The notes: generated from the letters alone by a model not told the origin. Positions 9,173 to 18,790 are shown, numbered from the stretch's first letter. The stretch is DNA of 64,000 bases from Brucella pecoris (GCF_006376675.1 NZ_VEWK01000004.1:248001-312000); one strand, 5' to 3'. A program made the numbers and translations.

Positions 9173-9201
9173 AAAAGGCCGGGAATTGCCCGGCCTTTTC
9201 A
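9173..9201. terminator. Bidirectional terminator between pepS-like gene and dps
   Basis: AAAAGGCCGGG (9173-9183) and CCCGGCCTTTT (9189-9199) form a perfect 11-bp stem with a 5-base loop and A/T tails on both sides. It serves dps on the minus strand (stop at 9216) and the aminopeptidase gene on the plus strand. Confidence 0.9.
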
Positions 9202-9215
9202 TTGCATTTGTGAGG

Positions 9216-9713
9216 TCAGTTCTTTTCCTGAACATGGGCTTCCAGGAACCATAATGCCTTGTCGAGACTGCGGGATGCGGCGGTAAAAATATCCGCTGTA
9301 TCGTCGTCGCCTGCATCGTCCGCATCCTTGATCGATTTGCGCAAGAGATTGGCAACATCGCCATAGCGTTCGATCAGGGCAAGCAGATGGTCGTGAACGG
9401 CATAGATATCGGTCGGATATGGCTTGAGCTTACTTTCCTTGGCCACGACCTGCGTGGTGCCATAGGCCGTCCCGCCGATCTGTACGGCGCGCTCGGCAAT
9501 CGTATCGACATGTTCGTCGAGATCGTCGCGGAAACCGTCGAGCATCTCATGGACGGCGATGAACTGCGGCCCCTTGAGGTTCCAGTGCGCCTGCTTTGTG
9601 ATGAGGGCAAGATCGATTGTCGCGGCGAGGTTTTCATTCAACAGCGCGATCATTGTCGTCTTCGTGTTGGAAGGAAGATCGTTGCGGGTTGCATGCATCG
9701 ACTTCTTGGACAT
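9216..9713 (-). CDS. dps: Dps, DNA-binding ferritin-like protein
   Basis: Starvation and oxidative-stress protein that forms a dodecamer, oxidises and stores iron and shields DNA. The 165 residues carry the inter-subunit ferroxidase ligands at the exact Dps spacing: His43, His55, Asp59, Asp70, Glu74 (TKQAHWNLKG, HEMLDGF, DTIAERA). The N-terminal MSKKSMHATR tail is basic, as in DNA-binding members. The frame is open upstream, but the ATG at 9713 follows an ATGAGGA ribosome-binding site. It diverges from tsaB across 289 bp in which I saw no OxyR- or Fur-like operator that I would defend. Confidence 0.94.
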   Translation of the reverse strand: MSKKSMHATRNDLPSNTKTTMIALLNENLAATIDLALITKQAHWNLKGPQFIAVHEMLDGFRDDLDEHVDTIAERAVQIGGTAYGTTQVVAKESKLKPYPTDIYAVHDHLLALIERYGDVANLLRKSIKDADDAGDDDTADIFTAASRSLDKALWFLEAHVQEKN

Positions 9714-10002
9714 TTTATCCTCATATCCTTTTGCTCGATCCGGCTTGAAGCGACTGGGGGAGTATCGCTCATAGTCACGGGCAGCTATTCCAAACGCAAA
9801 CGAACCCGCCAGATCCTTATGAGGTTCGATTGCCGGATGGGCCTTTGTCGCCGTCAGGACAACACAAAAACATTCCCGCACCCGATGACGAAATGCATAT
9901 CGCCGGCTTTTGTTCCAAGAGAATGGCTAAAAACGAACACGATCCGGCCTTTGGGCAAGACTTGGCTTGTCGCGACGCAAAATCTGATTTACCCGGTTGC
10001 AC

Positions 10003-10692
10003 ATGAAGATACTTGCGCTTGATACTGCCGCTTCGTGGTGTTCCGTTGCCGTCTACAACTCCGATGGCGATGTCGTGCTTGCCGATGTGAGCGAAAACAT
10101 CGGCAAGGGGCATGCGGAAGTATTGATGGACTACGTTGAACGTGCAGTGACAGAGGCGAGACTATCGCTTCGCGATATGGATCGAGTGGCGGTCAATATC
10201 GGTCCGGGATCGTTTACCGGTGTTCGTATCGGTGTTTCGGCGGCACGTGGTTTTGCACTGGCGCTGGGTGTTCCCGCCATCGGTATTACAGCTTTCGAAG
10301 CGCTGGCGGCGGAAACGCAGGCCCTATGGCCGGGGAAGCCGGCGCTGATCCTCCTCGATGCGCATCGCGGCGAGATTTATGCGCAAGCATTCGATGCGGA
10401 AGGTGGGCCGAACCTGAAGCCTCTGGTCCTGTCGCGGGAAGAGGCCGAGGCGCTTGCAGTGTCCCAAGCGGAGAACACGGTTCTCGCGGGTTCTGCAGCA
10501 CCGGCGATCAATGAAGCCATCGGCAGTCGTTTCGCCTTAGGTCCGGTGGAACCGACGGCGAAAATCGGCATCTATGCGCGTCTGGCATACACGCGCCAGC
10601 CGGGCGATGCACCGAAGCCGCTTTATATGCGCGGACCCGATGCGAAGCCGCAGGTCGGGTTTGCCTTGCCACGCCGGCAGGCTGGAGAATAG
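10003..10692 (+). CDS. tsaB: TsaB, tRNA t6A modification subunit
   Basis: TsaB is the scaffold partner of TsaD and TsaE in making N6-threonylcarbamoyladenosine at position 37 of tRNAs reading ANN codons. The 229 residues show the actin-like fold start MKILALDTAASWCSVAVYN and the glycine-rich NIGPGSFTGVRIG motif near residues 66-78. ATG 10003 is preferred to a TTG six bases earlier. rimI follows after 3 bp, the common tsaB-rimI pairing; plsC and miaB continue the same direction. Confidence 0.93.
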   Translation: MKILALDTAASWCSVAVYNSDGDVVLADVSENIGKGHAEVLMDYVERAVTEARLSLRDMDRVAVNIGPGSFTGVRIGVSAARGFALALGVPAIGITAFEALAAETQALWPGKPALILLDAHRGEIYAQAFDAEGGPNLKPLVLSREEAEALAVSQAENTVLAGSAAPAINEAIGSRFALGPVEPTAKIGIYARLAYTRQPGDAPKPLYMRGPDAKPQVGFALPRRQAGE

Positions 10693-10695
10693 CCG

Positions 10696-11208
10696 ATGAT
10701 GGGCTTGCCGTTCGGTCGTTTTGGCCGCAGACAGGTTTCAGTCGAACCGCTGAGCGCACAGGACAGTCATGCGATCCAGCGCATCCACGCCGTTGCTTTC
10801 CATCATGGCTGGAGTTCCGATGATTTCAGGTCGCTGATCGCGCAGGATACGGTTTTCGGCTTCGTTGCTCGTTTGGAAGGTAAGCCGAAAGACGCCTGTG
10901 GCTTCGTACTGGCTCGTCTGGTTGCGGGAGAAGCGGAAATACTGACGATTGCCGTTGCTCGCGATCTACAGCGTCAGGGCGTCGGGCGCGTGCTGATGGA
11001 TGCTGTGTTGCGGCATCTCTATCAGGAGCGCGCTGAAACGCTTTTTCTGGAAGTGGATGAGGCGAATATTGCCGCACAGGCGCTTTATCGCCGTCTTGGC
11101 TTCCAGAAAGTTGGCGACAGACCCGCTTATTACGAAACGGCGAATGGGCATTCGGCCGCGCTGATATTGCGTCGCGACCTGAGCCGTGCATCGGCGGGGC
11201 CGCGATGA
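10696..11208 (+). CDS. rimI: RimI-type N-acetyltransferase
   Basis: GNAT-fold acetyltransferase of the RimI group, which acetylates the N-terminus of ribosomal protein S18. The 170 residues include the acetyl-CoA pyrophosphate-binding motif RQGVGR (93-98) followed by LMDAVL, and the RimI-like EVDEANIAAQALYRRLGFQKVG end. It starts 3 bp after tsaB and its stop overlaps the plsC ATG by four bases (ATGA). The actual substrate cannot be told from sequence. Confidence 0.88.
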   Translation: MMGLPFGRFGRRQVSVEPLSAQDSHAIQRIHAVAFHHGWSSDDFRSLIAQDTVFGFVARLEGKPKDACGFVLARLVAGEAEILTIAVARDLQRQGVGRVLMDAVLRHLYQERAETLFLEVDEANIAAQALYRRLGFQKVGDRPAYYETANGHSAALILRRDLSRASAGPR

Positions 11209-12008
11209 TCGGAGCGATCCGCATCTTTCTCGTTGTTGCGGCTATGGCCTTGTTGAGCTTGTCGCTCATTCCGCTCCAGTATCTATTCCTGAAACTGAAG
11301 AATGGCTGGAAGCGACGTCTACCGACTTTTTTCCATCGTACCGTCGCGCGCCTGTTTGGCTTCCGCATCAAGACTGTCGGCCAGATGCATGAGGGACGCC
11401 CGCTTCTGCTCGTTGCCAATCACACCTCATGGAGTGATATCATCGTTCTATCGACGGTCGGTCAGGTATCCTTCATCGCCAAGTCGGAAGTCAGAAAGTG
11501 GCCTGTTTTCGGTATGTTCGCCGTTTTGCAACGGACCGTTTTCGTGGAACGGGAACGGCGGGGCAAGACGGCTGAACAAACATCGGAAATCGCCAAACGG
11601 CTGGCAACCGATGATGCGATGGTGCTGTTTGCAGAAGGCACGACATCGGATGGTAATCGCGTCCTGCCATTCAAGACGGCGCTTTTCGGTGCCGCACACG
11701 CTGCGATCAAGGAAGCCAATGTACCCGAAGTCGTGGTTCAGCCGGTTGCCGTTGCCTATACGGGTGTTCACGGCATGGCGATGGGCCGTTATTTCCGCCC
11801 GATCGCCTCTTGGCCGGGCGACGTCGAATTGATGCCGCACCTGAAAGGTATTTTGCGCGAGGGCGCCATCGATGTCGAGGTGCGTTTCGGCGAACCGGTC
11901 GTCGTGACCGCCAAGACCGACCGCAAGGCACTGGCCCGTACGATGGAAAACCGGGTGCGCGCACTTTTGCAAAGTGCGTTGCTGGGGCGCGAGATTCCGG
12001 AAGAATAA
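11205..12008 (+). CDS. plsC: PlsC-type 1-acylglycerol-3-phosphate acyltransferase
   Basis: Membrane-bound acyltransferase that makes phosphatidic acid for phospholipid synthesis. One N-terminal membrane segment (about 5-30) precedes the acyltransferase domain, with the catalytic HX4D motif NHTSWSD (His73, Asp78) and the glycerophosphate-binding FAEGTTSDG motif near residue 142. Length 267. Start overlaps rimI by four bases. Ornithine-lipid acyltransferase (OlsA) belongs to the same fold and cannot be excluded. Confidence 0.88.
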   Translation: MIGAIRIFLVVAAMALLSLSLIPLQYLFLKLKNGWKRRLPTFFHRTVARLFGFRIKTVGQMHEGRPLLLVANHTSWSDIIVLSTVGQVSFIAKSEVRKWPVFGMFAVLQRTVFVERERRGKTAEQTSEIAKRLATDDAMVLFAEGTTSDGNRVLPFKTALFGAAHAAIKEANVPEVVVQPVAVAYTGVHGMAMGRYFRPIASWPGDVELMPHLKGILREGAIDVEVRFGEPVVVTAKTDRKALARTMENRVRALLQSALLGREIPEE

Positions 12009-12088
12009 CAGCCGCTCGATCAGGCGTTCAGCCGCTTGGCTAGAATGTCACCTTTCAAAATGACGACAAAAGCTGTAGATAGCCGCGC

Positions 12089-13477
12089 ATGAGCGACAAT
12101 ATCACCGATCTTGAACCAACGGCAGAGCGCCCCAATGTGCGCAAGGTTTTCGTAAAAACCTATGGCTGCCAGATGAACGTCTACGATAGCCAGCGTATGG
12201 CCGACAGCCTTGCAGCGGAAGGCTATGTCGCAACCGATACGCCGGACGATGCCGATCTGGTTCTGCTCAATACTTGCCATATTCGCGAGAAGGCGTCGGA
12301 AAAGCTCTATTCCGCGCTTGGCCGGCTACGCAAGATGAAGGACGCGCGCGAAGCGAATGGCAAGGAACTGACCATTGGCGTTGCAGGATGCGTGGCGCAG
12401 GCTGAAGGACAGGAAATCCTTCGCCGCGCGCCAAATGTCGATCTCGTCATCGGTCCGCAGACCTATCACCGGCTGCCGAACGCGCTTGCACGGGTTCGCG
12501 GCGGCGAAAAGGTTGTCGAGACCGAATATGCCCTGGAGGACAAGTTCGAGCATCTGCCGTCGCCAAAGCGTGAGGAAACCCGCAAGCGCGGTGTTTCTGC
12601 TTTCCTGACAGTGCAGGAAGGCTGCGATAAGTTCTGTACCTTCTGTGTGGTGCCCTATACGCGCGGTTCCGAAGTTTCGCGCAGCGTGAAGCAGATCGTG
12701 GCTGAGGCCGAGCGTCTCGCTGATAGCGGCGTGCGCGAACTGACCTTGCTTGGCCAGAACGTCAATGCCTGGCACGGTGCTGGCGACGATGGTCGCGAAT
12801 GGGGACTGGGCGAGCTTCTGTTTCGCTTAGCGCGCATCCCGGGCGTTGCCCGTCTTCGTTACACGACAAGCCATCCACGCGACATGGACGACAGTCTGAT
12901 TGCCGCCCACCGTGACCTGCGCCAGTTGATGCCCTATCTGCATTTGCCGGTGCAATCCGGCTCGGACCGCATTCTCAAGGCGATGAACCGTCGCCACAAG
13001 GCGGATGAATATGTACGTCTGATCGAACGCATCCGCGAAGTCAGGCCGGATATGGCGCTGTCGGGTGATTTCATCGTCGGTTTCCCCGGCGAAACCGATC
13101 AGGATTTCGAAGATACGATGCAGTTGGTGCGCGCGGTCAATTATGCGCAAGCCTATTCGTTCAAATATTCGCCGCGCCCCGGAACACCGGGTGCCGATCT
13201 TGATGGTCATGTGGAGGAAGCGGTCAAGGATGAGCGCCTCCAGCGCCTCCAGGCGCTTCTGTCCGAGCAGCAATATGCGTTTCAAGCTTCCATGATCGGT
13301 CGCGAGATGGACGTGCTCATCGAAAAGCCGGGCCGTGAGGCGGGCCAGATGGTAGGGCGCTCGCCCTGGCTTCTGCCGGTCGTCATCGACGGCAGCAGCG
13401 ACAGCGTTGGCGACATAATTCATGTGAAAATCACGTCCACAGGCACCAATAGCCTTATTGCGCAAAAACTGACCTGA
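12089..13477 (+). CDS. miaB: MiaB, tRNA-2-methylthio-N6-dimethylallyladenosine synthase
   Basis: Radical-SAM methylthiotransferase that adds the 2-methylthio group to A37 of tRNAs. The 462 residues show the three N-terminal cysteines for the auxiliary 4Fe-4S cluster (Cys27 in TYGCQMN, Cys63 in NTCHIREKA, Cys101 in VAGCVAQ), the radical-SAM triad CDKFCTFC (Cys179, 183, 186) and a C-terminal TRAM domain (about 390-455). miaB precedes ybeZ/phoH, as in enterobacteria. Confidence 0.96.
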   Translation: MSDNITDLEPTAERPNVRKVFVKTYGCQMNVYDSQRMADSLAAEGYVATDTPDDADLVLLNTCHIREKASEKLYSALGRLRKMKDAREANGKELTIGVAGCVAQAEGQEILRRAPNVDLVIGPQTYHRLPNALARVRGGEKVVETEYALEDKFEHLPSPKREETRKRGVSAFLTVQEGCDKFCTFCVVPYTRGSEVSRSVKQIVAEAERLADSGVRELTLLGQNVNAWHGAGDDGREWGLGELLFRLARIPGVARLRYTTSHPRDMDDSLIAAHRDLRQLMPYLHLPVQSGSDRILKAMNRRHKADEYVRLIERIREVRPDMALSGDFIVGFPGETDQDFEDTMQLVRAVNYAQAYSFKYSPRPGTPGADLDGHVEEAVKDERLQRLQALLSEQQYAFQASMIGREMDVLIEKPGREAGQMVGRSPWLLPVVIDGSSDSVGDIIHVKITSTGTNSLIAQKLT

Positions 13478-13556
13478 AGGCATGATGGTGTTGAGGCAGA
13501 AAATTTCGGCGTTTTGAGTCGCTTGCCGGTAATCCTGTCGAGACGGTGATTGCAAT

Positions 13557-13620
13557 GCGTGAACGGTTTGTGTTCACGCAGAATCTGGTCTGAAAAGTCT
13601 GCAACTTTTCAAGATTCTGC
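13557..13620 (+). promoter_or_regulatory. Tandem perfect hairpins ahead of phoH
   Basis: Hairpin A: GCGTGAAC (13557-13564) with GTTCACGC (13572-13579), 7-base loop. Hairpin B: GCAGAATCT (13578-13586) with AGATTCTGC (13612-13620), enclosing a second stem GAAAAGT/ACTTTTC (13592-13598 with 13604-13610). The arms share bases 13578-13579. Hairpin B ends three bases before the AAGGAG of phoH. Either a terminator-like element after miaB or a translation-control structure; no T run follows, which speaks against simple termination. Confidence 0.6.
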
Positions 13621-13635
13621 TTTAAGGAGATACGG

Positions 13636-14697
13636 TTGAGCGCTACGGAAAAGCTGAAGTCTGCCAAGCCAACCAATCAAACGCAAAAAAGCCCGACGAC
13701 CGGCGCCTCGGATATGGCCCACATCGTGCTCACCTTCGACAACAACCGTTTTGCCAGCGCGCTTTACGGTCAGTTCGATGAGAATCTGGCCCGTATCGAA
13801 CAGAAGCTTGGCGTGGATGTCCGCTCCAAGGGGAACCAGCTTTCGATCAGGGGCGAGCCGACCGCGACCGAGCAGGCGCGGCGTACGCTCGATCATCTTT
13901 ATGAAACGCTGCAAAAGGGTCATGAGCTGACGACGTCGGATGTCGACGGAGCATTGCGCATGGCAATCGCTGCCGATGACCAGTTGACGCTACCGACCAT
14001 GGAAAACAAGGGCAAGCTTTCGGCAGCCCAGATTTCCACGCGCAAGAAGACAATCTTTGCCCGCACGCCGACGCAGGACGCCTATATGCGCGCGCTCGAT
14101 CGGTCGGAGCTGGTGCTCGGCGTCGGACCTGCCGGTACCGGCAAGACCTATCTTGCCGTCGCCCATGCGGCGATGTTGCTTGAACGCGGCCTCGTCGAGC
14201 GTATCATCCTGTCGCGTCCGGCTGTCGAGGCAGGCGAACGATTGGGCTTCCTGCCGGGTGACATGAAGGAGAAGGTCGATCCCTATCTGCGTCCGCTCTA
14301 CGATGCACTTTACGACATGATGCCCGCCGATAAAGTCGAGCGTGCCATCACTGCGAACGTGATCGAGATCGCGCCGCTGGCCTTTATGCGCGGACGCACG
14401 CTGGCGCATTCTGCAGTCATTCTCGATGAAGCTCAGAACACGACTTCCATGCAGATGAAGATGTTCCTGACCCGCCTCGGCGAAGGATCACGCATGATCG
14501 TGACCGGAGATCCGAGCCAGATCGATCTTCCACCGGGCCAGAAGTCGGGTCTCGTGGAAGCGCTTCGTGTGCTGGACGATGTCGAAGGCGTCATCAAGGT
14601 GCGCTTCACCGAGAAGGATGTCGTTCGTCATCCTCTGGTGGCTGCCATTGTCGGGGCTTACGATCGCGACGGCAAGCAGCACGCCCGTTCCGAATGA
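13636..14697 (+). CDS. phoH: PhoH/YbeZ-family ATPase
   Basis: P-loop ATPase of the YbeZ group, thought to act with YbeY in RNA metabolism and ribosome maturation. The start is a TTG behind a strong AAGGAGA site. The 353 residues have an N-terminal KH-like region (about 28-95) and the PhoH domain with Walker A GPAGTGKT (164-171), a Walker B-like HSAVILDEAQN near 258 and the conserved TGDPSQIDLP. The order miaB-phoH-ybeY-corC-lnt matches the enterobacterial miaB-ybeZYX-lnt cluster. Confidence 0.94.
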   Translation: MSATEKLKSAKPTNQTQKSPTTGASDMAHIVLTFDNNRFASALYGQFDENLARIEQKLGVDVRSKGNQLSIRGEPTATEQARRTLDHLYETLQKGHELTTSDVDGALRMAIAADDQLTLPTMENKGKLSAAQISTRKKTIFARTPTQDAYMRALDRSELVLGVGPAGTGKTYLAVAHAAMLLERGLVERIILSRPAVEAGERLGFLPGDMKEKVDPYLRPLYDALYDMMPADKVERAITANVIEIAPLAFMRGRTLAHSAVILDEAQNTTSMQMKMFLTRLGEGSRMIVTGDPSQIDLPPGQKSGLVEALRVLDDVEGVIKVRFTEKDVVRHPLVAAIVGAYDRDGKQHARSE

Positions 14698-14831
14698 TGC
14701 GAGCACGCGGATTGATCTTGCAATTGCCTATCGGAATCACGATTTAAAAAATGCTGTCTGTCCTTTGGGCAGGCAGCTTTCATACAATTGAAAGGACGAA
14801 GCGGTCTGCTGGAAGGCGACCGCTGCATAAC

Positions 14832-15338
14832 GTGTCAGACAACGCGATCCACATTGATATCATGATTGAAGCCGGCAACTGGCCGGACGAAGCGAGCCTT
14901 GAAGGTCTCGTCAGGAAGTCGGTCGAGGCCGCTTGGGCCAATTTGAACCTTAAGGACGCTGAAAGCGAACTGAGTGTGGTTTTCACCGACGATCCCTCTA
15001 TTCAGACCTTGAACGCAGAATGGCGCGGCAAGGACAAGCCGACCAATGTGCTGTCATTTCCGGCGTTTCCGCTCAAAGCCGGAGCGCAGCCGGGGCCGAT
15101 GCTGGGCGATATCATCATCGCGCGGGAGACTGTCGAGCGCGAGGCCCGTGAAGAGGGAAAGCCGCTCGAAAATCACCTCGCTCACCTCGTCGTGCATGGC
15201 TTTTTGCACCTTTTGGGTTACGATCACGAAACCGATGCGGAAGCGGAAGTGATGGAAGGCCGCGAGCGTGAAATCCTTCATGCTCTTGCCATCCCCGACC
15301 CTTATGCTGTATCCGATGAAGACACTAACAACGATTGA
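14832..15338 (+). CDS. ybeY: YbeY, rRNA maturation endoribonuclease
   Basis: Zinc-dependent endoribonuclease needed for 16S rRNA 3' maturation and late ribosome quality control. The metal site [11 protein letters not shown] (His122, His126, His132) is intact and the conserved central Arg is in [17 protein letters not shown]. The frame is open from ATG 14751, but the GTG at 14832 starts [17 protein letters not shown] and gives 168 residues, the usual size. It lies between phoH and corC, and the latter starts two bases after its stop. Confidence 0.93.
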   Translation: MSDNAIHIDIMIEAGNWPDEASLEGLVRKSVEAAWANLNLKDAESELSVVFTDDPSIQTLNAEWRGKDKPTNVLSFPAFPLKAGAQPGPMLGDIIIARETVEREAREEGKPLENHLAHLVVHGFLHLLGYDHETDAEAEVMEGREREILHALAIPDPYAVSDEDTNND

Positions 15339-15340
15339 CC

Positions 15341-16459
15341 ATGGCTGATCAAACATCGCATCCTCCGTCCGCTGGCGAGAATCGCAGCGAGACCCAAGAC
15401 GCCGAAGGGCAAAGTACGCAGCGGCCCGTAGTGGCCGAGAAGCGTTCCCTATTGTCTAATATTTTCCCGTTCATGCGCTCGCGCCAGTCATCTTCGCTGC
15501 GCGAAGATTTGGCCGATGCCCTTTCCAGCACGGCAAGCGAGCAGGATTCAGCATTCTCGCCTGAAGAAAAGGCGATGCTGCATAACATCCTTCGCCTGCG
15601 CGAAATCCGCGTCGAAGACGTGATGATTCCGCGCGCCGATGTCGAGGCCGTGGAAATTTCCACGCCGCTCTGGGAAGTGCTGGAACTTTTCGAGAAATCC
15701 GGCCATTCGCGTATGCCGGTCTATGCCGAGACGCTGGACGACCCGCGCGGGATGATCCATATCCGCGATGTGCTGAACTTTATCACCAAGCAGGCCCGTC
15801 AGAAGACCACGCGCCGCAGCAGCACGCGCAAGGCGACTGCGGAAGACAAAGCCGCCAAATTCGACATGAGCCGTATCGATCTTACCAAGACGATCGGTGA
15901 ACTCAATCTGATGCGCAAGGTCCTGTTCGTGCCGCCATCCATGATGGCAAGCGGCTTGATGGCGCGCATGCAGGCGACCCACATCCAGATGGCGCTGGTC
16001 ATCGATGAATATGGCGGCACGGACGGTCTGGTTTCGCTGGAAGATATCGTCGAAATGGTTGTCGGCGATATCGAAGACGAACATGATGACGAAGAAATCA
16101 TGATCGCCGAAGAGGCCGATGGCGTGTTCGTTGTCGACGCGCGCGCCGATCTGGAGGAACTGACCGCAAAAATCGGCCCGTCCTTCGAAGTGGGCGAGCA
16201 TGGCGAGGATGTCGACACGGTCGGCGGCCTCATCTTCTCGGTTCTGGGGCGTATTCCGGTTCGCGGCGAAGTCGTGCAGGCTATTCCTGGCTATGAATTC
16301 CATGTGCTGGAAGTCGATCCGCGCCGGGTGAAGAAAGTGCGCATTGTACCGCTTTCCGCGGCTGACCGCCGCCGCCAGCAGCGCGCGGTCGTATCGGCCA
16401 AGCCGGGAGAACAGTCCGCGGAGACAGAAGCTGCAACCGACAATCCCAAAGAGGCCTGA
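15341..16459 (+). CDS. CorC/YbeX-like CBS and transporter-associated domain protein
   Basis: Cytoplasmic protein of the CorC/HlyC group: a disordered N-terminus (1-60), two CBS repeats (about 85-150 and 190-245) and a C-terminal CorC_HlyC domain (about 262-345, SFEVGEHGEDVDTVGGLIFS). It has often been labelled haemolysin TlyC; there is no membrane domain here, so the YbeX/CorC label fits better. YbeX has been linked to ribosome metabolism and to Mg2+/Co2+ handling. Start ATG 15341; TTG 15335 overlapping ybeY is an alternative. Stop overlaps lnt by one base (TGATG). Confidence 0.88.
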   Translation: MADQTSHPPSAGENRSETQDAEGQSTQRPVVAEKRSLLSNIFPFMRSRQSSSLREDLADALSSTASEQDSAFSPEEKAMLHNILRLREIRVEDVMIPRADVEAVEISTPLWEVLELFEKSGHSRMPVYAETLDDPRGMIHIRDVLNFITKQARQKTTRRSSTRKATAEDKAAKFDMSRIDLTKTIGELNLMRKVLFVPPSMMASGLMARMQATHIQMALVIDEYGGTDGLVSLEDIVEMVVGDIEDEHDDEEIMIAEEADGVFVVDARADLEELTAKIGPSFEVGEHGEDVDTVGGLIFSVLGRIPVRGEVVQAIPGYEFHVLEVDPRRVKKVRIVPLSAADRRRQQRAVVSAKPGEQSAETEAATDNPKEA

Positions 16460-18057
16460 TGATCGAAAGGCTCGCGGGGAGGATCATTCTTTCGAGCGGC
16501 TGGCGTCGGGCGCTGGCCGCTTTTCTGAGCGGTGCCTTCGCCACGCTGACCCAGCCGCCATTTGATGTTTTCGTCGCGGGCTTCATCTCCTTCCCCATTC
16601 TTGTCTGGCTGATCGACGGTGCTATTGCTAAAGCGAACGCTGGACCGGTTCGCCGCCTTCTTCCCGCAGCCATGGTTGGCTGGTGGTTCGGGTTCGGCTA
16701 TTTCATTTCCGGGCTGTGGTGGATCGGTACGGCGCTGCTGGTTGATGCGGACCAGTTCGCATGGGCCCTGCCGCTCGCAGTTCTGGGCCTGCCTGCATTT
16801 CTCGCATTGTTCTATGCATTTGCAACCATGGTTGCGCGCATATTCTGGTCGGACGGCTTAGGGCGCATCTTCGCGCTTGCATTCGGCTTTGCATTGGCGG
16901 AATGGCTGCGCCTTTTCCTGTTCACCGGTTTCCCCTGGAACGCCATCGGCTATGCCGTCATGCCGACGCCGCTTCTGATGCAATCGGTTGCCGTGCTGGG
17001 CCTGATCGGAATGAGCGCCCTGGCGGTGTTTGTCTTCGCCGCACCGGCTCTGTTGATCGGTGGACGGTTTGCAAAGACGGGCATCGCATTTGCCCTGTTA
17101 CTTATCGCCGGTCACGTCGGCTTTGGTGCCTGGACGCTTTCACAAGCACCGGCGATCGATGCGGAAAAAGGAACGCTCGCGATTCGTATCGTACAGCCTT
17201 CCATCGCCCAGACCATGAAATGGGACAATGCCGAGCGCCGCTCGATCTTCGACACATTGGTGTCGCTGACGGGGGAGGCACCTGCCCAAGGCAAGCCAAA
17301 GCCGGACGTGATCATATGGCCGGAAACGGCGGTTCCTTATATCCTCACCTCGACGCCCGAGGCTCTGTCGCGCATAGGTGAAGTTTTGCAGGACGGGCAG
17401 GTGCTTTTGGCCGGCGCCGTTCGCGAAGAGAAGGCGACCGGCGGCGGTGAACCGCGCTACTATAATTCGATTTATACGATCGATGACCGTGGTGTCATTG
17501 TCGACGCTGCCGACAAGGTGCATCTGGTCCCCTTCGGCGAGTATCTCCCTTACGAGAGTTTCTTGCGCAGGCTCGGACTTCAGGAAGTGGTGGAAATGCC
17601 CGGTGGATTTACCGCTGGCGCATCGCGTCGCGCGTTGAACGTGAAGGACGGCCAGACTTTTCTGCCGCTGATCTGCTACGAAGCAATTTTTCCCGATGAG
17701 CTTGGATATACGGGCCCAAAAGCCAGCGCCATCCTCAATGTGACAAACGATGCATGGTATGGTGATACACCGGGCCCGTACCAGCATTTCCGACAGGCGC
17801 AGGTGCGCGCCGTGGAACAGGGCCTGCCGCTCATTCGTGCAGCTAATAATGGTCTTTCGGCTGTCGTTGATGCTTATGGTCGAATCACTGATGGGCTGGC
17901 CCATGATGCCGTCGGGGTAATCGACGCTTACCTACCGTCATCTCGTGCACCATTTTGGGGCACGCCACAGGGTGCACGGCAATCTCTGGTAGCGCTGTTA
18001 ACCTTACTCGTGGTGAGCATGGCTTTCCGACTGCCATTCGGCAGGCGTTTTCATTGA
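16459..18057 (+). CDS. lnt: Lnt, apolipoprotein N-acyltransferase
   Basis: Inner-membrane enzyme that N-acylates the cysteine of lipoproteins. The 532 residues comprise about seven membrane segments in the first 215 residues, a periplasmic nitrilase domain (about 230-490) with catalytic Glu289 (IWPETAVPY), Lys353 (DKVHLVPFGEYLP) and Cys406 (LICYEAIFPDE), and a C-terminal membrane segment. Start overlaps corC by one base. Several lipoproteins in this window (6372, 7421, 44068, 49768) would be its substrates. Confidence 0.95.
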   Translation: MIERLAGRIILSSGWRRALAAFLSGAFATLTQPPFDVFVAGFISFPILVWLIDGAIAKANAGPVRRLLPAAMVGWWFGFGYFISGLWWIGTALLVDADQFAWALPLAVLGLPAFLALFYAFATMVARIFWSDGLGRIFALAFGFALAEWLRLFLFTGFPWNAIGYAVMPTPLLMQSVAVLGLIGMSALAVFVFAAPALLIGGRFAKTGIAFALLLIAGHVGFGAWTLSQAPAIDAEKGTLAIRIVQPSIAQTMKWDNAERRSIFDTLVSLTGEAPAQGKPKPDVIIWPETAVPYILTSTPEALSRIGEVLQDGQVLLAGAVREEKATGGGEPRYYNSIYTIDDRGVIVDAADKVHLVPFGEYLPYESFLRRLGLQEVVEMPGGFTAGASRRALNVKDGQTFLPLICYEAIFPDELGYTGPKASAILNVTNDAWYGDTPGPYQHFRQAQVRAVEQGLPLIRAANNGLSAVVDAYGRITDGLAHDAVGVIDAYLPSSRAPFWGTPQGARQSLVALLTLLVVSMAFRLPFGRRFH

Positions 18058-18146
18058 CAGACTAATATTGTTACGCTGTTATGGCCCTGCGGCGACGGTT
18101 TTTGCGGAAAAATCGTCAGACTACCTCCCAAAACTTATTGTTATCG

Positions 18147-18162
18147 CTGTTCAGATGAACAG
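18147..18162. promoter_or_regulatory. Short inverted repeat upstream of the XRE regulator
   Basis: CTGTTC-N4-GAACAG, a perfect 6-bp inverted repeat, lies 42 bp upstream of the regulator start. A site of this form so close to an HTH gene could be an autoregulatory operator; nothing beyond symmetry and position supports this. Confidence 0.35.
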
Positions 18163-18203
18163 AGCATGAATGAAAGCTCGCAGTTGCGAGGAGTGACAAT
18201 TGT

Positions 18204-18611
18204 ATGATTGAGAATAAAAAGAAGCCCAATCCCATTGACGTGCATGTCGGCAGCCGCATCCGTCTCCGCCGCAACATGCTGGGCCTCAGTCAGGAAAAGC
18301 TTGGCGAAAGCCTCGGAATTACGTTTCAGCAGATCCAGAAATACGAGAAAGGCACCAATCGCGTCGGTGCAAGCCGGCTTCAGGCGATCTCGTCAATTCT
18401 GAATGTCCCGGTTTCCTTCTTTTTTGAAGATGCACCAGGCTCCTCAACCCAGGCTGGATTTGCAGAGGACAATGAAGCGACCTATGTGGTCGATTTCCTG
18501 AATTCCAATGAAGGCGTGCAGTTGACTCGCGCGTTCACGAAAATTTCAGATCCGAAAGTGCGCCGCAAGATCATCGATCTCGTGAAGTCGCTCGCTGCGG
18601 ACGCTGACTGA
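18204..18611 (+). CDS. XRE-family transcriptional regulator (PraR/PhrR-like)
   Basis: A 135-residue regulator with a Cro/C1-type helix-turn-helix at about residues 16-72 (IRLRRNMLGLSQEKLGES then FQQIQKYEKGTNRVGASRL) and a short C-terminal region with FLNSNEGVQLTRAFTKI. It closely resembles the conserved alphaproteobacterial regulator called PraR in Azorhizobium and Rhizobium, which represses surface and quorum-sensing genes; the identification is from memory. It stands alone between lnt and metK. An ACAAT-rich leader with GAGGAG lies just upstream of the ATG. Confidence 0.85.
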   Translation: MIENKKKPNPIDVHVGSRIRLRRNMLGLSQEKLGESLGITFQQIQKYEKGTNRVGASRLQAISSILNVPVSFFFEDAPGSSTQAGFAEDNEATYVVDFLNSNEGVQLTRAFTKISDPKVRRKIIDLVKSLAADAD

Positions 18612-18752
18612 TTTCAGTTCTTGAGAAGCGCAGAAAAAGCGGGACATAGGCGTGCCTCGCCGGGTTCTTACGATTTGCGGCACCCGAACCGGCAGGAAAT
18701 GCTGTCTGAAACGAATTTTCCCGCTGAGGCGCTGTCGCAACAAGAATATGCA

Positions 18753-18781
18753 TTGACGGTTTAATCCCAACTTCGCTAACA
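18753..18781 (+). promoter_or_regulatory. Possible metK promoter
   Basis: TTGACG (18753-18758) and CTAACA (18776-18781) at 17-bp spacing, about 95 bp upstream of the metK GTG. The -35 is good and the -10 weak. If used, transcription would start near 18789, just before the first leader hairpin. Confidence 0.4.
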
Positions 18782-18790
18782 CATTACTGT

